From Methanomicrobiales archaeon HGW-Methanomicrobiales-6 (lineage in GTDB: Archaea; Halobacteriota; Methanomicrobia; Methanomicrobiales; Methanoculleaceae): 43,752 nucleotides of DNA. Both the position numbers and the translations under genes were made by a program. The notes under the pieces were generated by a model. That model did no database searches, was not told the DNA's origin, and saw only the letters and a list, made by a program, of their open reading frames with translations. Each line of letters opens with the position of its first letter. The first letter of the stretch is position 1. Where the stretch lies: positions 1 through 43,752 of the forward strand of contig PGYH01000001.1 of the NCBI GenBank assembly GCA_002839575.1. Direction: 5' to 3'. Below are positions 24,519 to 34,320 of this stretch, piece by piece.

Positions 24519-25573
24519 AGGGTGTTAATCGCCTCGAGGAATCGAACGTTTTCCCAATCTTCGCCGATGCAGACCCTGATGTAGTGGTTCCCGAGCCCCG
24601 GGAAACTGGTGCAGGACCGGACGAGGACGCCTTTTGCCGCGAGTTGCTCAGTCGCCTCGTCGCCCGTTAAGGGAGCGACGTTTATCATAACAAAGTTTGC
24701 GTCCGAGGGGTATGTCCGGAACGGTGTCTCTGTGAGGAACCGCTGCCGCCACCGCCCGATATGGTCGCGGGTCTCTCTCACCCGGTCGGCGTCGGCGAGC
24801 ACCCCTGCGGCCGCGGCGAGAGAGACCGAGTTCAGCGCGAACGGGGTTGCGGCCTTCTGGTAGAACGGCTCCAGCCACTCCGGGACAAAGGCATAGCCAA
24901 CCCGCAGCCCGGCGAGGGCGAAGATCTTCGACATCGTCCGCCCGATGACCAGGTTCTCGTGCCGCCGCATCAGCGGCCGGTAATCGGTATCCGCAAAATC
25001 GACGTAGGCGTTGTCGAGGAAGAGCAGCCCCTCCATCCCTTCGAGGATCTCTTCGACGTCCTCCGGCGGGATCGAGTTCCCCGTAGGGTTGTTCGGAGAG
25101 CAGAGGAAGGCGAGTTTCGCCCCGCGGCAGGCTTCAACGAACTCCGCCGGGTCGACCGAGAAGTCCTCCCCCCTGGGGACGTTCACGACCCGTGCGCCGT
25201 GCGCCGCGGCCGCGATCCCGTAGAACGAGAAGGTCGGGGTCGAGACGGCCACCGTCTCGCCGGGCTCGACGACCGTCCGGATCACCGTCTCGATGACGCC
25301 GTCCATGCCTGCGCCGGTGACGAACCGGTAGTCACCGTGGTAGCGGCGGAGCGCCTCTACGAGCACCGTCGCCCGCTCGTCCGGGTAGCGATTCACGGTC
25401 CGGAGGGCCTCCGTCGCCGCTCCGATTGCGGCGGGCGACGGCGGCCAGGGGTTCTCGTTGCTTGCGAGGCGAGCCACCCGGTCGATTCCGGGCTCCCGCG
25501 CGACGTTTTCGGCTTTCTTCGCGTAGGAGTAACCGCCCGTGCCCGTAAAGCACGCCCTAACCAAGCGCCGCAT
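24515..25573 (-). CDS. hisC: Histidinol-phosphate aminotransferase
   Basis: A 352-residue PLP aminotransferase of histidine synthesis. Seen are LASNENPWPPSP at the N-terminus, LCSPNNPTGN, the PLP lysine in GRTMSKIFALAGLRVGYAF and the C-terminal R in YIRVCIG. ATG at 25573 gives a 17-base overlap with the argD end; a TTG at 25564 is an alternative. The upstream codons to 25582 lie in argD. Its neighbours are pyrimidine, purine and arginine genes, so the operon mixes pathways; histidine genes are otherwise absent here. Confidence 0.92.
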   Translation of the reverse strand: MRRLVRACFTGTGGYSYAKKAENVAREPGIDRVARLASNENPWPPSPAAIGAATEALRTVNRYPDERATVLVEALRRYHGDYRFVTGAGMDGVIETVIRTVVEPGETVAVSTPTFSFYGIAAAAHGARVVNVPRGEDFSVDPAEFVEACRGAKLAFLCSPNNPTGNSIPPEDVEEILEGMEGLLFLDNAYVDFADTDYRPLMRRHENLVIGRTMSKIFALAGLRVGYAFVPEWLEPFYQKAATPFALNSVSLAAAAGVLADADRVRETRDHIGRWRQRFLTETPFRTYPSDANFVMINVAPLTGDEATEQLAAKGVLVRSCTSFPGLGNHYIRVCIGEDWENVRFLEAINTL

Positions 25574-26681
25574 TGATGACACCGACAGCCGTGTCGATCT
25601 CCTCGTCCGTGATAACCAGCGGCGGGATCAGCCGGAGGTTCCCGTCGGCTGCGCAGTTGACGAGCACCCCGTTCTCGGCGCAGGTCTGCTGCACCTCCGG
25701 GCACCGGTCGCCGACCGACATGCCGATCATCAGGCCGCGGCCCCGGGGGTTGTGGGTGGCAAGCCCTTTCATGAACCGTTCGCCCTTCCGTGTGACATCG
25801 GGGAGGATCTCCTCGACGACGCCGATCGTCGCGAGTGCCGTCGCACAGGCGAGCGGGCCTCCGGCAAAGGTGCTCCCGTGCTCGCCCTTCGTGAACTCGA
25901 GCCCTTCCCGGGCGACGAGCGCGCCGATCGGAAATCCGCTCGCAAGCCCTTTTGCGATCGTGATGATATCGGGGATCACGCCCGAGTGCTGGAAGGCGAA
26001 CCATTTGCCGGTCCGGCCCATCCCGGTCTGCACCTCGTCGACAATCATCAGCGCGCCGGTGTCGTCGCAGATCTCCCGGACGCCCTGGAGGAATCCGTCA
26101 GGAGGGATTATGACGCCCGCTTCGCCCTGGATCGGTTCGACGAAGACCCCGGCGGTATCGTTATCGACAACTTCTGCGAGGGCGTCCAGGTCGCCGTAGT
26201 CCACGAAGGCGCAGGGGGCCGAGAGCGGCTCAAACGGCTCCCTGATCGCGGGCTTGTGGGTGACGGCGAGCGACCCGCAGGTCCTGCCGTGGAACCCGTG
26301 GGCGAACGCGACGAAGTTTTTCCGTCCCGTCCGGACGCGGGCGAGTTTCATTGCGCCGTCGTTTGCCTCCGCGCCGGAGTTCGAGAAGAACGCCTTCGCG
26401 AGTCCCGTGATCCCCACAAGTTTCTCCGCGAGTTCTGCCTGGTTCGGGACGTAGTAGAGGTTCGAGCAGTGGATCAAATCTTTCGCCTGGCCGCAGATCG
26501 CCTCTACCACCAACGGGTGGCAGTGGCCGGTGCTGCAGACCGCAATTCCTGCCACACAGTCAATATACTCTTTTCCCTGGTCGTCCCAGACGCGCGACCC
26601 CGCGCCGCGGACGATCTTCATCGTCCGGCCGAACGCGGGCATGTAGTAGCGTGCATCAAGCACGCGTGAATCTTCTGCCAT
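25557..26681 (-). CDS. argD: Acetylornithine aminotransferase
   Basis: A 374-residue class III PLP aminotransferase, converting N-acetylglutamate semialdehyde to N-acetylornithine in arginine synthesis. Motifs: FFSNSGAEANDGAMKLAR, GFHGRTCGSLAVT, DEVQTGMGRTGKWFAFQ and the PLP lysine in TIAKGLASGFPIGA, plus GSTFAGGPLACA. ATG at 26681 lies four bases after the guaAb stop. Related transaminases for succinyl-ornithine or diaminopimelate precursors are possible but lysine is served by dapL here, so arginine is the better fit. Confidence 0.93.
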   Translation of the reverse strand: MAEDSRVLDARYYMPAFGRTMKIVRGAGSRVWDDQGKEYIDCVAGIAVCSTGHCHPLVVEAICGQAKDLIHCSNLYYVPNQAELAEKLVGITGLAKAFFSNSGAEANDGAMKLARVRTGRKNFVAFAHGFHGRTCGSLAVTHKPAIREPFEPLSAPCAFVDYGDLDALAEVVDNDTAGVFVEPIQGEAGVIIPPDGFLQGVREICDDTGALMIVDEVQTGMGRTGKWFAFQHSGVIPDIITIAKGLASGFPIGALVAREGLEFTKGEHGSTFAGGPLACATALATIGVVEEILPDVTRKGERFMKGLATHNPRGRGLMIGMSVGDRCPEVQQTCAENGVLVNCAADGNLRLIPPLVITDEEIDTAVGVINAALG

Positions 26682-26685
26682 AATC

Positions 26686-27603
26686 TCACTCGTATTCGAT
26701 CGTTGCCGGGGGTTTAGGGGTGACGTCGTAGACGACCCGGGCGACGCCGGGGATCTCGGCGGTGATCCTTGTTGCCATCCGGGAGAGGGTCTCGTAGGGC
26801 AGGAGCAGTGGATCGGCGGTCATGCCGTCTCGTGACTGGACGGCCCGGACCGCAACGATCCAGCCGTGCAGCCTGACGTCCCCCTTCACCCCGGTCCCGA
26901 GACCGATGAGGGCCGCGAAACACTGCCAGGGGTGGTACTCCTCCACCAGGCATTCCTCGACGATGGCGTTCGCCTCCCGGACGACCGCGATCTTCTCCTC
27001 CGTCACCTCACCGAGCACCCGGACGGCGAGCCCCGGGCCCGGGAAGGGCATCCGGTGCTGGATCTCCGCGGGAAGGCCGAGCCCGCCGGCGACCTCACGG
27101 ACCTCGTCCTTGTAGAGGTCGGCAAGCGGTTCGATGACGCCTTTGAATTCAATATCGAGGGGCATGCCGCCGACGTTGTGGTGGCTCTTGATGCCCCCCT
27201 CGCTCTCGATGCGGTCGGGATAGATCGTCCCCTGCAGGAGCATCGTTGCTCCCGTCCGTTTTGCTTCCCGCTCGAAGATCCGGATGAACTTCTCGCCGAT
27301 GGCCTTGCGCTTCTCCTCGGGATCGGTGATGCCCGCGAGCGCCTCGAAGAATTCATCCGCCGCATCCACGACACGGAGGTTCGCGTCGGCAAAGAGGGAT
27401 TGAATCCGTTCGGTCTCAGCCTTCCGCATGAGGCCGGTATCCACGTATATCGGGACGAGTTGATCACCTATCGCGCGGGTCGCAAGCGCCGCGCAGACCG
27501 ACGAGTCCACGCCGCCGGAGAGCGCCATCACGACCTTATCGTTTCCGGCCGCATCGCGTATCTGCTTGACTGCCTGGTCGATAAATTTCTCGACGTTTAC
27601 CAT
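26686..27603 (-). CDS. guaAb: GMP synthase subunit B (ATP-pyrophosphatase)
   Basis: A 305-residue ammonia-using half of GMP synthase, which adenylates XMP and aminates it. The PP-loop SGGVDSS stands at residues 30-36; [22 protein letters not shown] and [15 protein letters not shown] are typical, and it ends with [17 protein letters not shown], the dimerisation end. In most archaea the glutaminase is a separate subunit, and none is fused here or found in the window. It begins nine bases after pyrG, so two nucleotide amidotransferase-type enzymes share a transcript. Confidence 0.97.
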   Translation of the reverse strand: MVNVEKFIDQAVKQIRDAAGNDKVVMALSGGVDSSVCAALATRAIGDQLVPIYVDTGLMRKAETERIQSLFADANLRVVDAADEFFEALAGITDPEEKRKAIGEKFIRIFEREAKRTGATMLLQGTIYPDRIESEGGIKSHHNVGGMPLDIEFKGVIEPLADLYKDEVREVAGGLGLPAEIQHRMPFPGPGLAVRVLGEVTEEKIAVVREANAIVEECLVEEYHPWQCFAALIGLGTGVKGDVRLHGWIVAVRAVQSRDGMTADPLLLPYETLSRMATRITAEIPGVARVVYDVTPKPPATIEYE

Positions 27604-27612
27604 TCTCTCATC

Positions 27613-29202
27613 TCACCTGGTCTGGGATGATGTTTTATTCTTCTTGCATGCCTCTACAAAGCCGATGTAGGGCGGGGAGGGGTTTGTCGGGCTCGATTTG
27701 AACTCGGGGTGAAACTGTGTCGCGAGGTAGAAGGGGTGGTCGGGGATTTCACAGACCTCCATCCGCGGCCCGCAGGAGCCCGAGAAGACGAGGCCGGCGC
27801 CTTCGAGGTCGCTAATGAACGCCGGGTTCACCTCGTAGCGGTGGCGGTGCCGCTCCACGATCTCTGTCCTGCCGTAAAGGCCGGCCACCATCGTCCCATC
27901 TTTCAGGACGACGCCACAGTCGCCGAGGCGCATCGTGCCCCCGAGGTCACAGACTTCTTCCTGCTCGGGGAGGATGGCGATGATGTGCGTTCCGTCGCCC
28001 ATCTCTTCGCTGGTGGCGTCAGGGATGCCGAGGACGTTCTGCGCGTACTCTATTACCGAGAGCTGGAACCCGAGGCAGAGGCCGAGGTATGGCTTTTTGT
28101 TCTCGCGGGCGTATCGTATCGCCCGGACCTTGCCCTCGATCCCGCGCTTGCCGAATCCGCCCGGGATCAGGATGCCGTCGACGTCGGCGAGTTCGTGGAG
28201 TTCGAACGTCTCCGCATCCAGCCAGCGGACGCTCACCTCGGTGGAGAGCGCTCTTCCGGCGTGCTTGAGCGACTCCTTGATGGACATGTAGACGTCCTCG
28301 ATCCCGTATTTGCTGACGATGGCGACCGTCGCCCGGTTCGTGTACTCCTGCGAGACGACCCGGTACCACGTGGGGTCCGGCTCCCGGTTATCGAGGGCAA
28401 GGTAGTTGCAGACGACATCCGCAAGCCCTTCCTTCTCCAGTTCTACCGGGATCTGGTAGATGTCCGGGACGTCTTTTGCGGAGATGACGGCCTTTGCCGG
28501 GACATCGGTGAAAGCGGATATCTTCTTCTTCGTCTGCGGGGTGACCACCTCGCTGCTCCTGGCAACGATGATGTCGGGCTGCAGCCCGAGTTCCCGGAGT
28601 GCCTTGACTGAGTGCTGCGTGGGTTTGGTCTTGAAGTCGCCCATGGTGTCCATCGGGACCAGGGTGACGTGGACCAGGATCATGTCCTCCGGCGGGAGTT
28701 CGCCGTGCATCTGGCGAACCGCCTCTAGAAATGGCATGCTCTCGATATCGCCGACTGTACCTCCGACCTCCACGAGGCAGATCTCGGCCCTCTTGTCGCC
28801 GTTGATCTCCTCCTGTGCCGCACGGTTGATGCAGTGCCGGATCTCGTCGGTGATGTGGGGAATGATCTGAACGGTTGCGCCGAGGAAATCCCCGCGTCGT
28901 TCCCTCTCAATGACGTTCCGGTAGACCTTGCCCGTCGTGATGTTGTGGATCGACTTTAAGTTGATGTTTAAGAACCGTTCATAGTTGCCGAGATCGAGGT
29001 CGACTTCCCCGCCGTCAGAGAGGACGAAGACCTCACCGTGTTGGGCGGGGTTCATGGTGCCGGCATCTATGTTCAGGTACGGATCGATCTTCACCGCCGT
29101 CACCTGGTAGCCGCGGTTTTTCAGGAGACGCCCGATGGATGCGGTGGTGATGCCCTTCCCGAGCCCGCTCATGACGCCTCCGGTTACAACGATATACTTC
29201 AA
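27613..29202 (-). CDS. pyrG: CTP synthase
   Basis: A 529-residue amidotransferase forming CTP from UTP, ATP and glutamine. The N-terminal synthetase domain begins [24 protein letters not shown], followed by [13 protein letters not shown] and GTVGDIES; the glutaminase domain has the nucleophile cysteine in [10 protein letters not shown] and the histidine in ATQFHPEF. Length is normal. It is the first gene of a close-packed minus-strand group that continues through guaAb, argD, hisC, the AK6 kinase and the CDP-alcohol transferase. Confidence 0.98.
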   Translation of the reverse strand: MKYIVVTGGVMSGLGKGITTASIGRLLKNRGYQVTAVKIDPYLNIDAGTMNPAQHGEVFVLSDGGEVDLDLGNYERFLNINLKSIHNITTGKVYRNVIERERRGDFLGATVQIIPHITDEIRHCINRAAQEEINGDKRAEICLVEVGGTVGDIESMPFLEAVRQMHGELPPEDMILVHVTLVPMDTMGDFKTKPTQHSVKALRELGLQPDIIVARSSEVVTPQTKKKISAFTDVPAKAVISAKDVPDIYQIPVELEKEGLADVVCNYLALDNREPDPTWYRVVSQEYTNRATVAIVSKYGIEDVYMSIKESLKHAGRALSTEVSVRWLDAETFELHELADVDGILIPGGFGKRGIEGKVRAIRYARENKKPYLGLCLGFQLSVIEYAQNVLGIPDATSEEMGDGTHIIAILPEQEEVCDLGGTMRLGDCGVVLKDGTMVAGLYGRTEIVERHRHRYEVNPAFISDLEGAGLVFSGSCGPRMEVCEIPDHPFYLATQFHPEFKSSPTNPSPPYIGFVEACKKNKTSSQTR

Positions 29203-29339
29203 GCTCTCGTTCCCCTCCGGTTGCCCCGGATACTCTGTATTATGTATGTGATCTCGGATGTTGAGAATGTATTGCTCAGGCGTTGCCGGGAAATCCCTGC
29301 CGGCGCAATATGGGTTTCGCCGGACGGGCTGTCGCGGTG

Positions 29340-29750
29340 TTATCCCCCGATGATCGCATACGATGTCGACGTCCGGGAAAGCAGCATGCCGTCCGCCGTG
29401 TCCCTGATCTCTCCGTCCGCAAACGCCACCCGGCGCCCTTTACGGATGACCCTCCCGGTGGCGGCGAGCGTCCCGGCGTTGACACCCTTTATGAAACTGG
29501 TGTGCTCGTCGATCGTGGCGATCCTCTCATTCTCGGCAAGGAGTGTGTAGAGCGCAAGCGCTATTGCCTCATCCGCGAGCGCCACATAGATTCCTCCCTG
29601 GAGCCACCCGGCGCCGTTGAGCATATCCGGCCGGACCTCCATGGTGAGGCGGGCGCATCCGTCGCCGAAATCGTCCACTTCTATCCCCATCAACGTAAAG
29701 AAGGGGTTTACATCCCTTCCCACCCGTTTTAGTTCGTCAAGGTAACCCAC
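29340..29750 (-). CDS. Hotdog-fold thioesterase, PaaI-like
   Basis: A 136-residue hotdog protein, probably an acyl-CoA thioesterase. The core is [24 protein letters not shown], matching the PaaI pattern HGGxxxALADtA, except that the usual histidine is glutamine (LQGG), which may alter or reduce activity. The second half, [34 protein letters not shown], fits the family. GTG at 29750 is the start. It lies 137 bases upstream of pyrG on the same strand and may be a separate unit. Substrate unknown. Confidence 0.85.
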   Translation of the reverse strand: MGYLDELKRVGRDVNPFFTLMGIEVDDFGDGCARLTMEVRPDMLNGAGWLQGGIYVALADEAIALALYTLLAENERIATIDEHTSFIKGVNAGTLAATGRVIRKGRRVAFADGEIRDTADGMLLSRTSTSYAIIGG

Positions 29751-29952
29751 GTGGCTGCACCTCTGTGCAAGAGGTTTCGGGGTCCGCCGGGATAAGCATT
29801 GTCAATACCAGGCCTGATGGAGCATTCGGTCCGGGAAAGAACCCTGCCCGGCGCGGTTTCTCTCCGGATGGCGGGGAATACGGGAGTGGACCTGGGATTG
29901 CGCCTGAAGATGATATAACAACACATATCTCGTTTTGTTTCCCCTTTAGGGT

Positions 29953-31134
29953 ATGCAAGATGCATGGCAGCCTGAAGCGCTCCGGGACAGGAGACTTGAG
30001 CAGCTCCGGGCTACCATGGACGATTACATTGCAAAGCATACCGGACAGGTGGAGGCGAACCTCCCGGTCTTCTTCGGGCATGTTGCCGCCACGCTCGCGA
30101 AAACCCTTCCGGATCTCGACGACAGGGCCTATGACGATTTCATCGATGCGACCGTTTTTGCGCTCCTCGACGCCACACGTGAGGCTCCTGCGCCGGAGTA
30201 CTTCGAGAAGGTCCTCCGGCACGCCATGGGGAGCAAGCGGCGGAAAAAGGGGAGGGCAACGCTTGACGTGCTCGTCGGCCTCAAACTGATCGATACCGGC
30301 AACTACTCTCAGGCACTCGATTACCTTGCGCGCTACATGAATTATGATGCCCGCATCAACGCTGCAATCGCCTACTGCTATTACGGCATGTCCCGGACAA
30401 AGAACCGGCAGGTGAATTTCCGTCCCGAGGATCTGGAACTCCGCGCCCGCGAGGAGATGCTGAATCTCTCCCGGGCCCGTGTCCCGCACAACCGTCTCGG
30501 GCTCTTCGAACAGAAAGGCAGCCGGCTGTACTCGATCTTCTGGTTTATGCTGGACCTTGCGTTCACCTGGTTTCCCGGTGAACCGGAGTTCTACCGCATC
30601 GGCTTCATCTGGACGAAGCACGAGGGGAGTGCCGAGCGCCGCCGCCTCCTCCTGACCCGTGCGGCGGAGCGGTTCCCCGACAACAGGTTCTTCCTCGCAG
30701 AGGCGTTCAACACCCACGTGGAGATGCGCAAAGGGAGCGCTGCCGCGGCTATCGTCAAACAGATGATGCAGCAGTATCCCGACGACCACGAGCCGCTCTA
30801 CTACGGGATGAAACTAGCCCTCCTCGGAGGCCAGCCGAAATCCTACGCCAGTTTCAGGAAGCTGGCGATCCTGAAGAAATTCCCCCGCCCTCTGCTCCTG
30901 ATGCTCGATACCGTGCTCGAGGTCATGTGCACCCACAAGAACGAGAGTCTCCGGTGCTTTGAGGAGGCGAAGAAGGTTGCCTGCCGGCAGGAGGAGCACT
31001 ACATCACGGCGGTGGAATACGTCCTCCGGGACTTCGCCGAAGGGGATGAAGAGCGGTCAAAACGGGCAAGGTCGGTGTTCTTTACGAGCGTCGACCAGTA
31101 CTGCATGGATCTCCTGAAGATCAAGGAGCCCTGA
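29953..31134 (+). CDS. Orphan helical-repeat protein, unknown function
   Basis: A 393-residue soluble protein I do not recognise. It is predominantly helical, with segments that read like TPR or related solenoid repeats (for example LDVLVGLKLIDTGNYSQALDYLARYMNY and RLLLTRAAERFPDNRFFLAEAFNTHVEMRKG); the C-terminal half has YPDDHEPLYYGMKLALLGG. There is no signal peptide, membrane segment or obvious catalytic motif. ATG at 29953 follows TAGGGT; a TATA-like GATATAAC near 29911-29918 supports an own promoter. It stands alone between a minus-strand thioesterase and a PAS protein. A protein-interaction scaffold is the safest guess. Confidence 0.75.
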   Translation: MQDAWQPEALRDRRLEQLRATMDDYIAKHTGQVEANLPVFFGHVAATLAKTLPDLDDRAYDDFIDATVFALLDATREAPAPEYFEKVLRHAMGSKRRKKGRATLDVLVGLKLIDTGNYSQALDYLARYMNYDARINAAIAYCYYGMSRTKNRQVNFRPEDLELRAREEMLNLSRARVPHNRLGLFEQKGSRLYSIFWFMLDLAFTWFPGEPEFYRIGFIWTKHEGSAERRRLLLTRAAERFPDNRFFLAEAFNTHVEMRKGSAAAAIVKQMMQQYPDDHEPLYYGMKLALLGGQPKSYASFRKLAILKKFPRPLLLMLDTVLEVMCTHKNESLRCFEEAKKVACRQEEHYITAVEYVLRDFAEGDEERSKRARSVFFTSVDQYCMDLLKIKEP

Positions 31135-31301
31135 AGATGCTTTTACGCCGCGAAGAGAGCAAAATTTGCTGTAAAGCGGTTAATCTCAATAATTGAACGG
31201 AAAGGCAGAACGATGAGTATATGTATCGCACAAAGTAAAACCTCCTATGATTGGCGCCTGCGGGCCCGGGCGTACTGCTCTACCGGGGAGGGCCGGTTAC
31301 G

Positions 31302-32567
31302 ATGACGGGAAACGAAACAGTTCAGGACACCTGGGAGGGAGCATCTGGAGCCGGGGATGTCCGGGAATCGCCTCATCCCGGGGAGGGCGTCTGCCTCTCG
31401 ATCCTCCGCGAAGCGCCGGACGGGCTCGTTCTGCTGGATGCTGAGGGCAGATGCCGGTACCTGAACCCGGCGTTTACCCGGATCACCGGGTATGCCCGGG
31501 AAGATGTCCCGACGCTTTCTGCGTGGTTTGAGCGTGCCCACCCGAACCCGGCATACCGGGAGACCGTGCAGGAGCTGGGGCAGGAACTCTTTTCGGGCCG
31601 CCGCACCACCCTGGTCGCCAGCGTGGTCCGCAGGGACGGCAGGGTGCGTGAGATCGAACTCCGGCGGGCGGCGGTGGAGGGCGGCTGCGTCCTGTTCGTT
31701 CTCCGGGACGTCACCGAGCATGCTCTGGCCGAGGAGAACGGCAGGCAGGCGACATCCGAACTGAGCGCGGTGATCGAAGCGTTTCCCGACCTCTTCCTTC
31801 GGTTGAACGCCGACGGCACGATCCTCGACTTCCGGGCGGGGAGGCTTGCGGAGGCGCCGCTTGTGTCCCGTGCGCACCTCGGCCGGCGGGTACAGGACGT
31901 GCTCCCCGCCGGGGTGGGGGAAGCGCTCTTAGGTGCGCTACAGGAGGCGGTCAGGACGAACAGGCCTGCCGCGGCCCTGGAGTTCAGCCATATGGAGGTC
32001 GGGGAGACCCGGTACTACGAGGTCCGTGTTGTACCGCTGTATGAGATGCACCTGGTGGCTATCGTCAGGGAGATCACGGAGCGAAAAAAGGCGGAAGAGG
32101 AGCTGCGCCGCCACCGCGAGCATCTGGAGGAACTCGTCGCCGAACGGACCGCCGAACTCGAGCGCCTCCTCTACTATATCGAGATGACCGAGCGCAAAGC
32201 CGCGGAGGGATGGCTGGACCTGTCGGTTGAGCAGGGCACTCTGGGGACGAATGAACCCGAGGAGGCAATGATCACCACCGATGCCGCCGGGATGATCGTC
32301 ATCGTCAGCCGGGAGGCCGAGCGCCTGACCGGCTATGCCGGAGACGAACTGGCCAAACGGCCGGTATGGTCGCTTTTTTCGGGCGACGATGCCCGGGAAC
32401 TTCTCACCCGGGAGGTTCTGGGGCAGGGCCGGACCGCGGAGTGCACAGAAGAGGCGATACTCGTGAGAAACGGGGGGTCGGAGCTGGCGGTCCGCATCGC
32501 CGCAGACCCGATCATCGATGCTGCGGGCACCGTGATCGGCATGGTGTGCACGTTGCGGAAACTGTGA
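31302..32567 (+). CDS. PAS-domain protein without a kinase domain
   Basis: A 421-residue soluble protein with three PAS domains: about residues 30-140 (REAPDGLVLLDAEGRCRYLNPAFTRITGY), 150-262 (IEAFPDLFLRLNADGTILDF ... REITERKKAEEEL) and 315-421 (MITTDAAGMIVIVSREAERLTGYAGDELAKRPVWSLF). A coiled-coil linker (about 262-305, RRHREHLEELVAERTAELERL) of the type that usually leads into a histidine kinase separates the second and third PAS. No DHp, ATPase, GGDEF or HTH domain follows, and the frame closes right after the third PAS. ATG at 31302 is preferred over the upstream 17-codon extension. It could relay signals by protein contact, or may be a truncated kinase. Confidence 0.85.
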   Translation: MTGNETVQDTWEGASGAGDVRESPHPGEGVCLSILREAPDGLVLLDAEGRCRYLNPAFTRITGYAREDVPTLSAWFERAHPNPAYRETVQELGQELFSGRRTTLVASVVRRDGRVREIELRRAAVEGGCVLFVLRDVTEHALAEENGRQATSELSAVIEAFPDLFLRLNADGTILDFRAGRLAEAPLVSRAHLGRRVQDVLPAGVGEALLGALQEAVRTNRPAAALEFSHMEVGETRYYEVRVVPLYEMHLVAIVREITERKKAEEELRRHREHLEELVAERTAELERLLYYIEMTERKAAEGWLDLSVEQGTLGTNEPEEAMITTDAAGMIVIVSREAERLTGYAGDELAKRPVWSLFSGDDARELLTREVLGQGRTAECTEEAILVRNGGSELAVRIAADPIIDAAGTVIGMVCTLRKL

Positions 32568-32571
32568 GTCC

Positions 32572-33357
32572 TCAGAGCCTGAAACCGTAGGATTCCGGAT
32601 GCACCGCGCCGGGGTCCTGGGGCGCCACGGTGACTCCGACCTGGTCGGAGTAGAACCCGAGCCCTTCGAGCGCGGAGAGGAGCACTTTTTCCGGCGTGTT
32701 GTTGATCTCGCTTACGTGGGCGAGCATCGCCATGTGGATGTGGTCGGCGAGCCTCTGCAGGCAGCGGGCGGCATCCGGGTTTGAGAGATGCCCGCGTTTT
32801 GATCGGATTCGGCTCTTTAAATACGCAGGGTATGGGCCGTTCTCGAGCATATCGGGGCAGTGGTTGCTCTCGAGGAGAACGGCGTCGCAGGATGCGAGCC
32901 GGTCGAAGATGGTCGTGGTGACGGTGCCGGTGTCGGTGCAGCACCCGACGCGGAGGTCGCCGTCGGCGACAGAGAACCCACAAGGCTCCTGGGCGTCGTG
33001 GGAGGTGGCGAAGGGTTGGATCGAGAAGTCCCCCACAACAAACTGCTCGCCGCACCGGCACCGTCGGACCTCTGCCGACGTCGTCCCGCATTTCCTGATG
33101 AACGCCTCAAGCGTGCCGCCGGTCGCGTAGACGGGCACCCCGAGCCTCCTTGCCAGGACGTCGACGCCCCGGATATGGTCGATATGCTCGTGCGTGACGA
33201 GAATCCCCTCGACGAGCGATGCGTCCCCACCGGCGGCTTCGAGGCGCCGAAGGGTCTCGCGAGCGGAGAGCCCCGCGTCGATGAGCAGCGCGCCCCGCCC
33301 CCCTCGCAGATAGGTGCAGTTTCCTTTGCTCCCGCTGGCGAGGACTGTCAGTTCCAT
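32572..33357 (-). CDS. MBL-fold metallo-hydrolase (YycJ/WalJ-like)
   Basis: A 261-residue metallo-beta-lactamase-fold hydrolase. The metal motif is THEHIDH with H56, H58, D60 and H61; further ligands are in ATSHDAQEPCGF, CTDTGT and ESNHCPDML. The start MELTVLASGSKGNCTYL is typical of the YycJ/WalJ group, putative 5' exonucleases of bacteria; the archaeal substrate is unknown. The TATA box CTTAAATAG on the minus strand (about 33381-33389) is about 28 bases before the ATG, suggesting a leaderless message. It diverges from the ABC-class ATPase gene. Confidence 0.9.
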   Translation of the reverse strand: MELTVLASGSKGNCTYLRGGRGALLIDAGLSARETLRRLEAAGGDASLVEGILVTHEHIDHIRGVDVLARRLGVPVYATGGTLEAFIRKCGTTSAEVRRCRCGEQFVVGDFSIQPFATSHDAQEPCGFSVADGDLRVGCCTDTGTVTTTIFDRLASCDAVLLESNHCPDMLENGPYPAYLKSRIRSKRGHLSNPDAARCLQRLADHIHMAMLAHVSEINNTPEKVLLSALEGLGFYSDQVGVTVAPQDPGAVHPESYGFRL

Positions 33358-33454
33358 TGTAGAAATGGTGGGCCGTGCGGCTATTTAAGATCAGGGAAGG
33401 GGACCGTACAAAAAAAGCCTTGGGATCCGGAGAACCATTACCTGATGAGAGCGC

Positions 33455-34306
33455 ATGAGCACAACGGAGGGCTCCTGGCAGGCGGAGGTTCACCGGATCA
33501 TCCCGGATCTCGGGGACGGCCGGGCACGCATCGACCGGCAGAGGGTGAGAAACCTCGTCAACACCTACCTCGTCCGGTCGCTCGATACGACGGCGCTCCG
33601 GTTCAGCCTCCCCGTCCTGCTTCCGGCGCCGGCGGGAGCGTCCGGCCCGGGGGCCGACGGAGCCGCCGGGGTCATCATCGAGGCGATCAAGGCGGCGGTC
33701 CCCGCCGAACGGGACCTCGGTCCGGTCGAGGTGGAACTAGCGGGAAGCGGCAGGATCGTGACCGGCCTGCGGCTCCGGCGGCGGGAGGCCTTCGCGATTG
33801 CAGGCTCGAACGCCGAGGGGAAGAGCACCCTCCTCCACGCGGTCGTCGCGGGAGCGGACGACCACGCCGCGGGGGACGGACGGGAGCTTCTCGTCAGCGT
33901 CAACGGGATTGCCCGGGCGGAAGCGAACGAGCAGGGACTCGTCGGCGCGGACGTCAGCCTCTTCTTCAGGAGCCTCCCGCCGGGACTATCAGGCAATCCC
34001 CGGGCGGCCTACGGCTGGGGGAGTGGGTCGCTCGTGATGGCGCATAAGATTCAGGCCGCGCTCCGGGCCGCCGCACCGCTTCTCATCCTCGACGAAGACC
34101 GCTCCGCGACCAACCTGCTGGTGCCGGGCTGCCTCCAGAGCGGCGAGGTGACGCCGCTCGACATCCTCATCGCCCAGGCCGACCGGATCCTGGTTCTTGC
34201 CGGCCACGAAGCGCAGGTGCTCGAGCCCGGGGAGTTTCGGCGGCGGCTGGATAGGCACCTCGCGGAGGTGCGGAAGCACCTGGCGAAGAAAGACCGGAGT
34301 TCCTGA
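33455..34306 (+). CDS. Short ABC-class ATPase related to COG3044
   Basis: A 283-residue protein resembling the ATPase core of the COG3044 'predicted ATPase of the ABC class'. Walker A is AGSNAEGKSTLL at 116-127, then GDGRELLVSVNG (140-151), DVSLFFRSLPPG (166-177), a GSGS signature-like motif at 189-192, and Walker B LLILDEDRSATNLLV (209-223), where DED..ATN is diagnostic of that family. Usual COG3044 proteins are near 560 residues; this one lacks much of the N- and C-terminal regions but ends cleanly with a stop. It has no membrane part. ATG at 33455. Function is unknown. It ends 14 bases before tupC, facing it. Confidence 0.75.
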   Translation: MSTTEGSWQAEVHRIIPDLGDGRARIDRQRVRNLVNTYLVRSLDTTALRFSLPVLLPAPAGASGPGADGAAGVIIEAIKAAVPAERDLGPVEVELAGSGRIVTGLRLRRREAFAIAGSNAEGKSTLLHAVVAGADDHAAGDGRELLVSVNGIARAEANEQGLVGADVSLFFRSLPPGLSGNPRAAYGWGSGSLVMAHKIQAALRAAAPLLILDEDRSATNLLVPGCLQSGEVTPLDILIAQADRILVLAGHEAQVLEPGEFRRRLDRHLAEVRKHLAKKDRSS

Positions 34307-34320
34307 AAAGAGGGGCAGGA

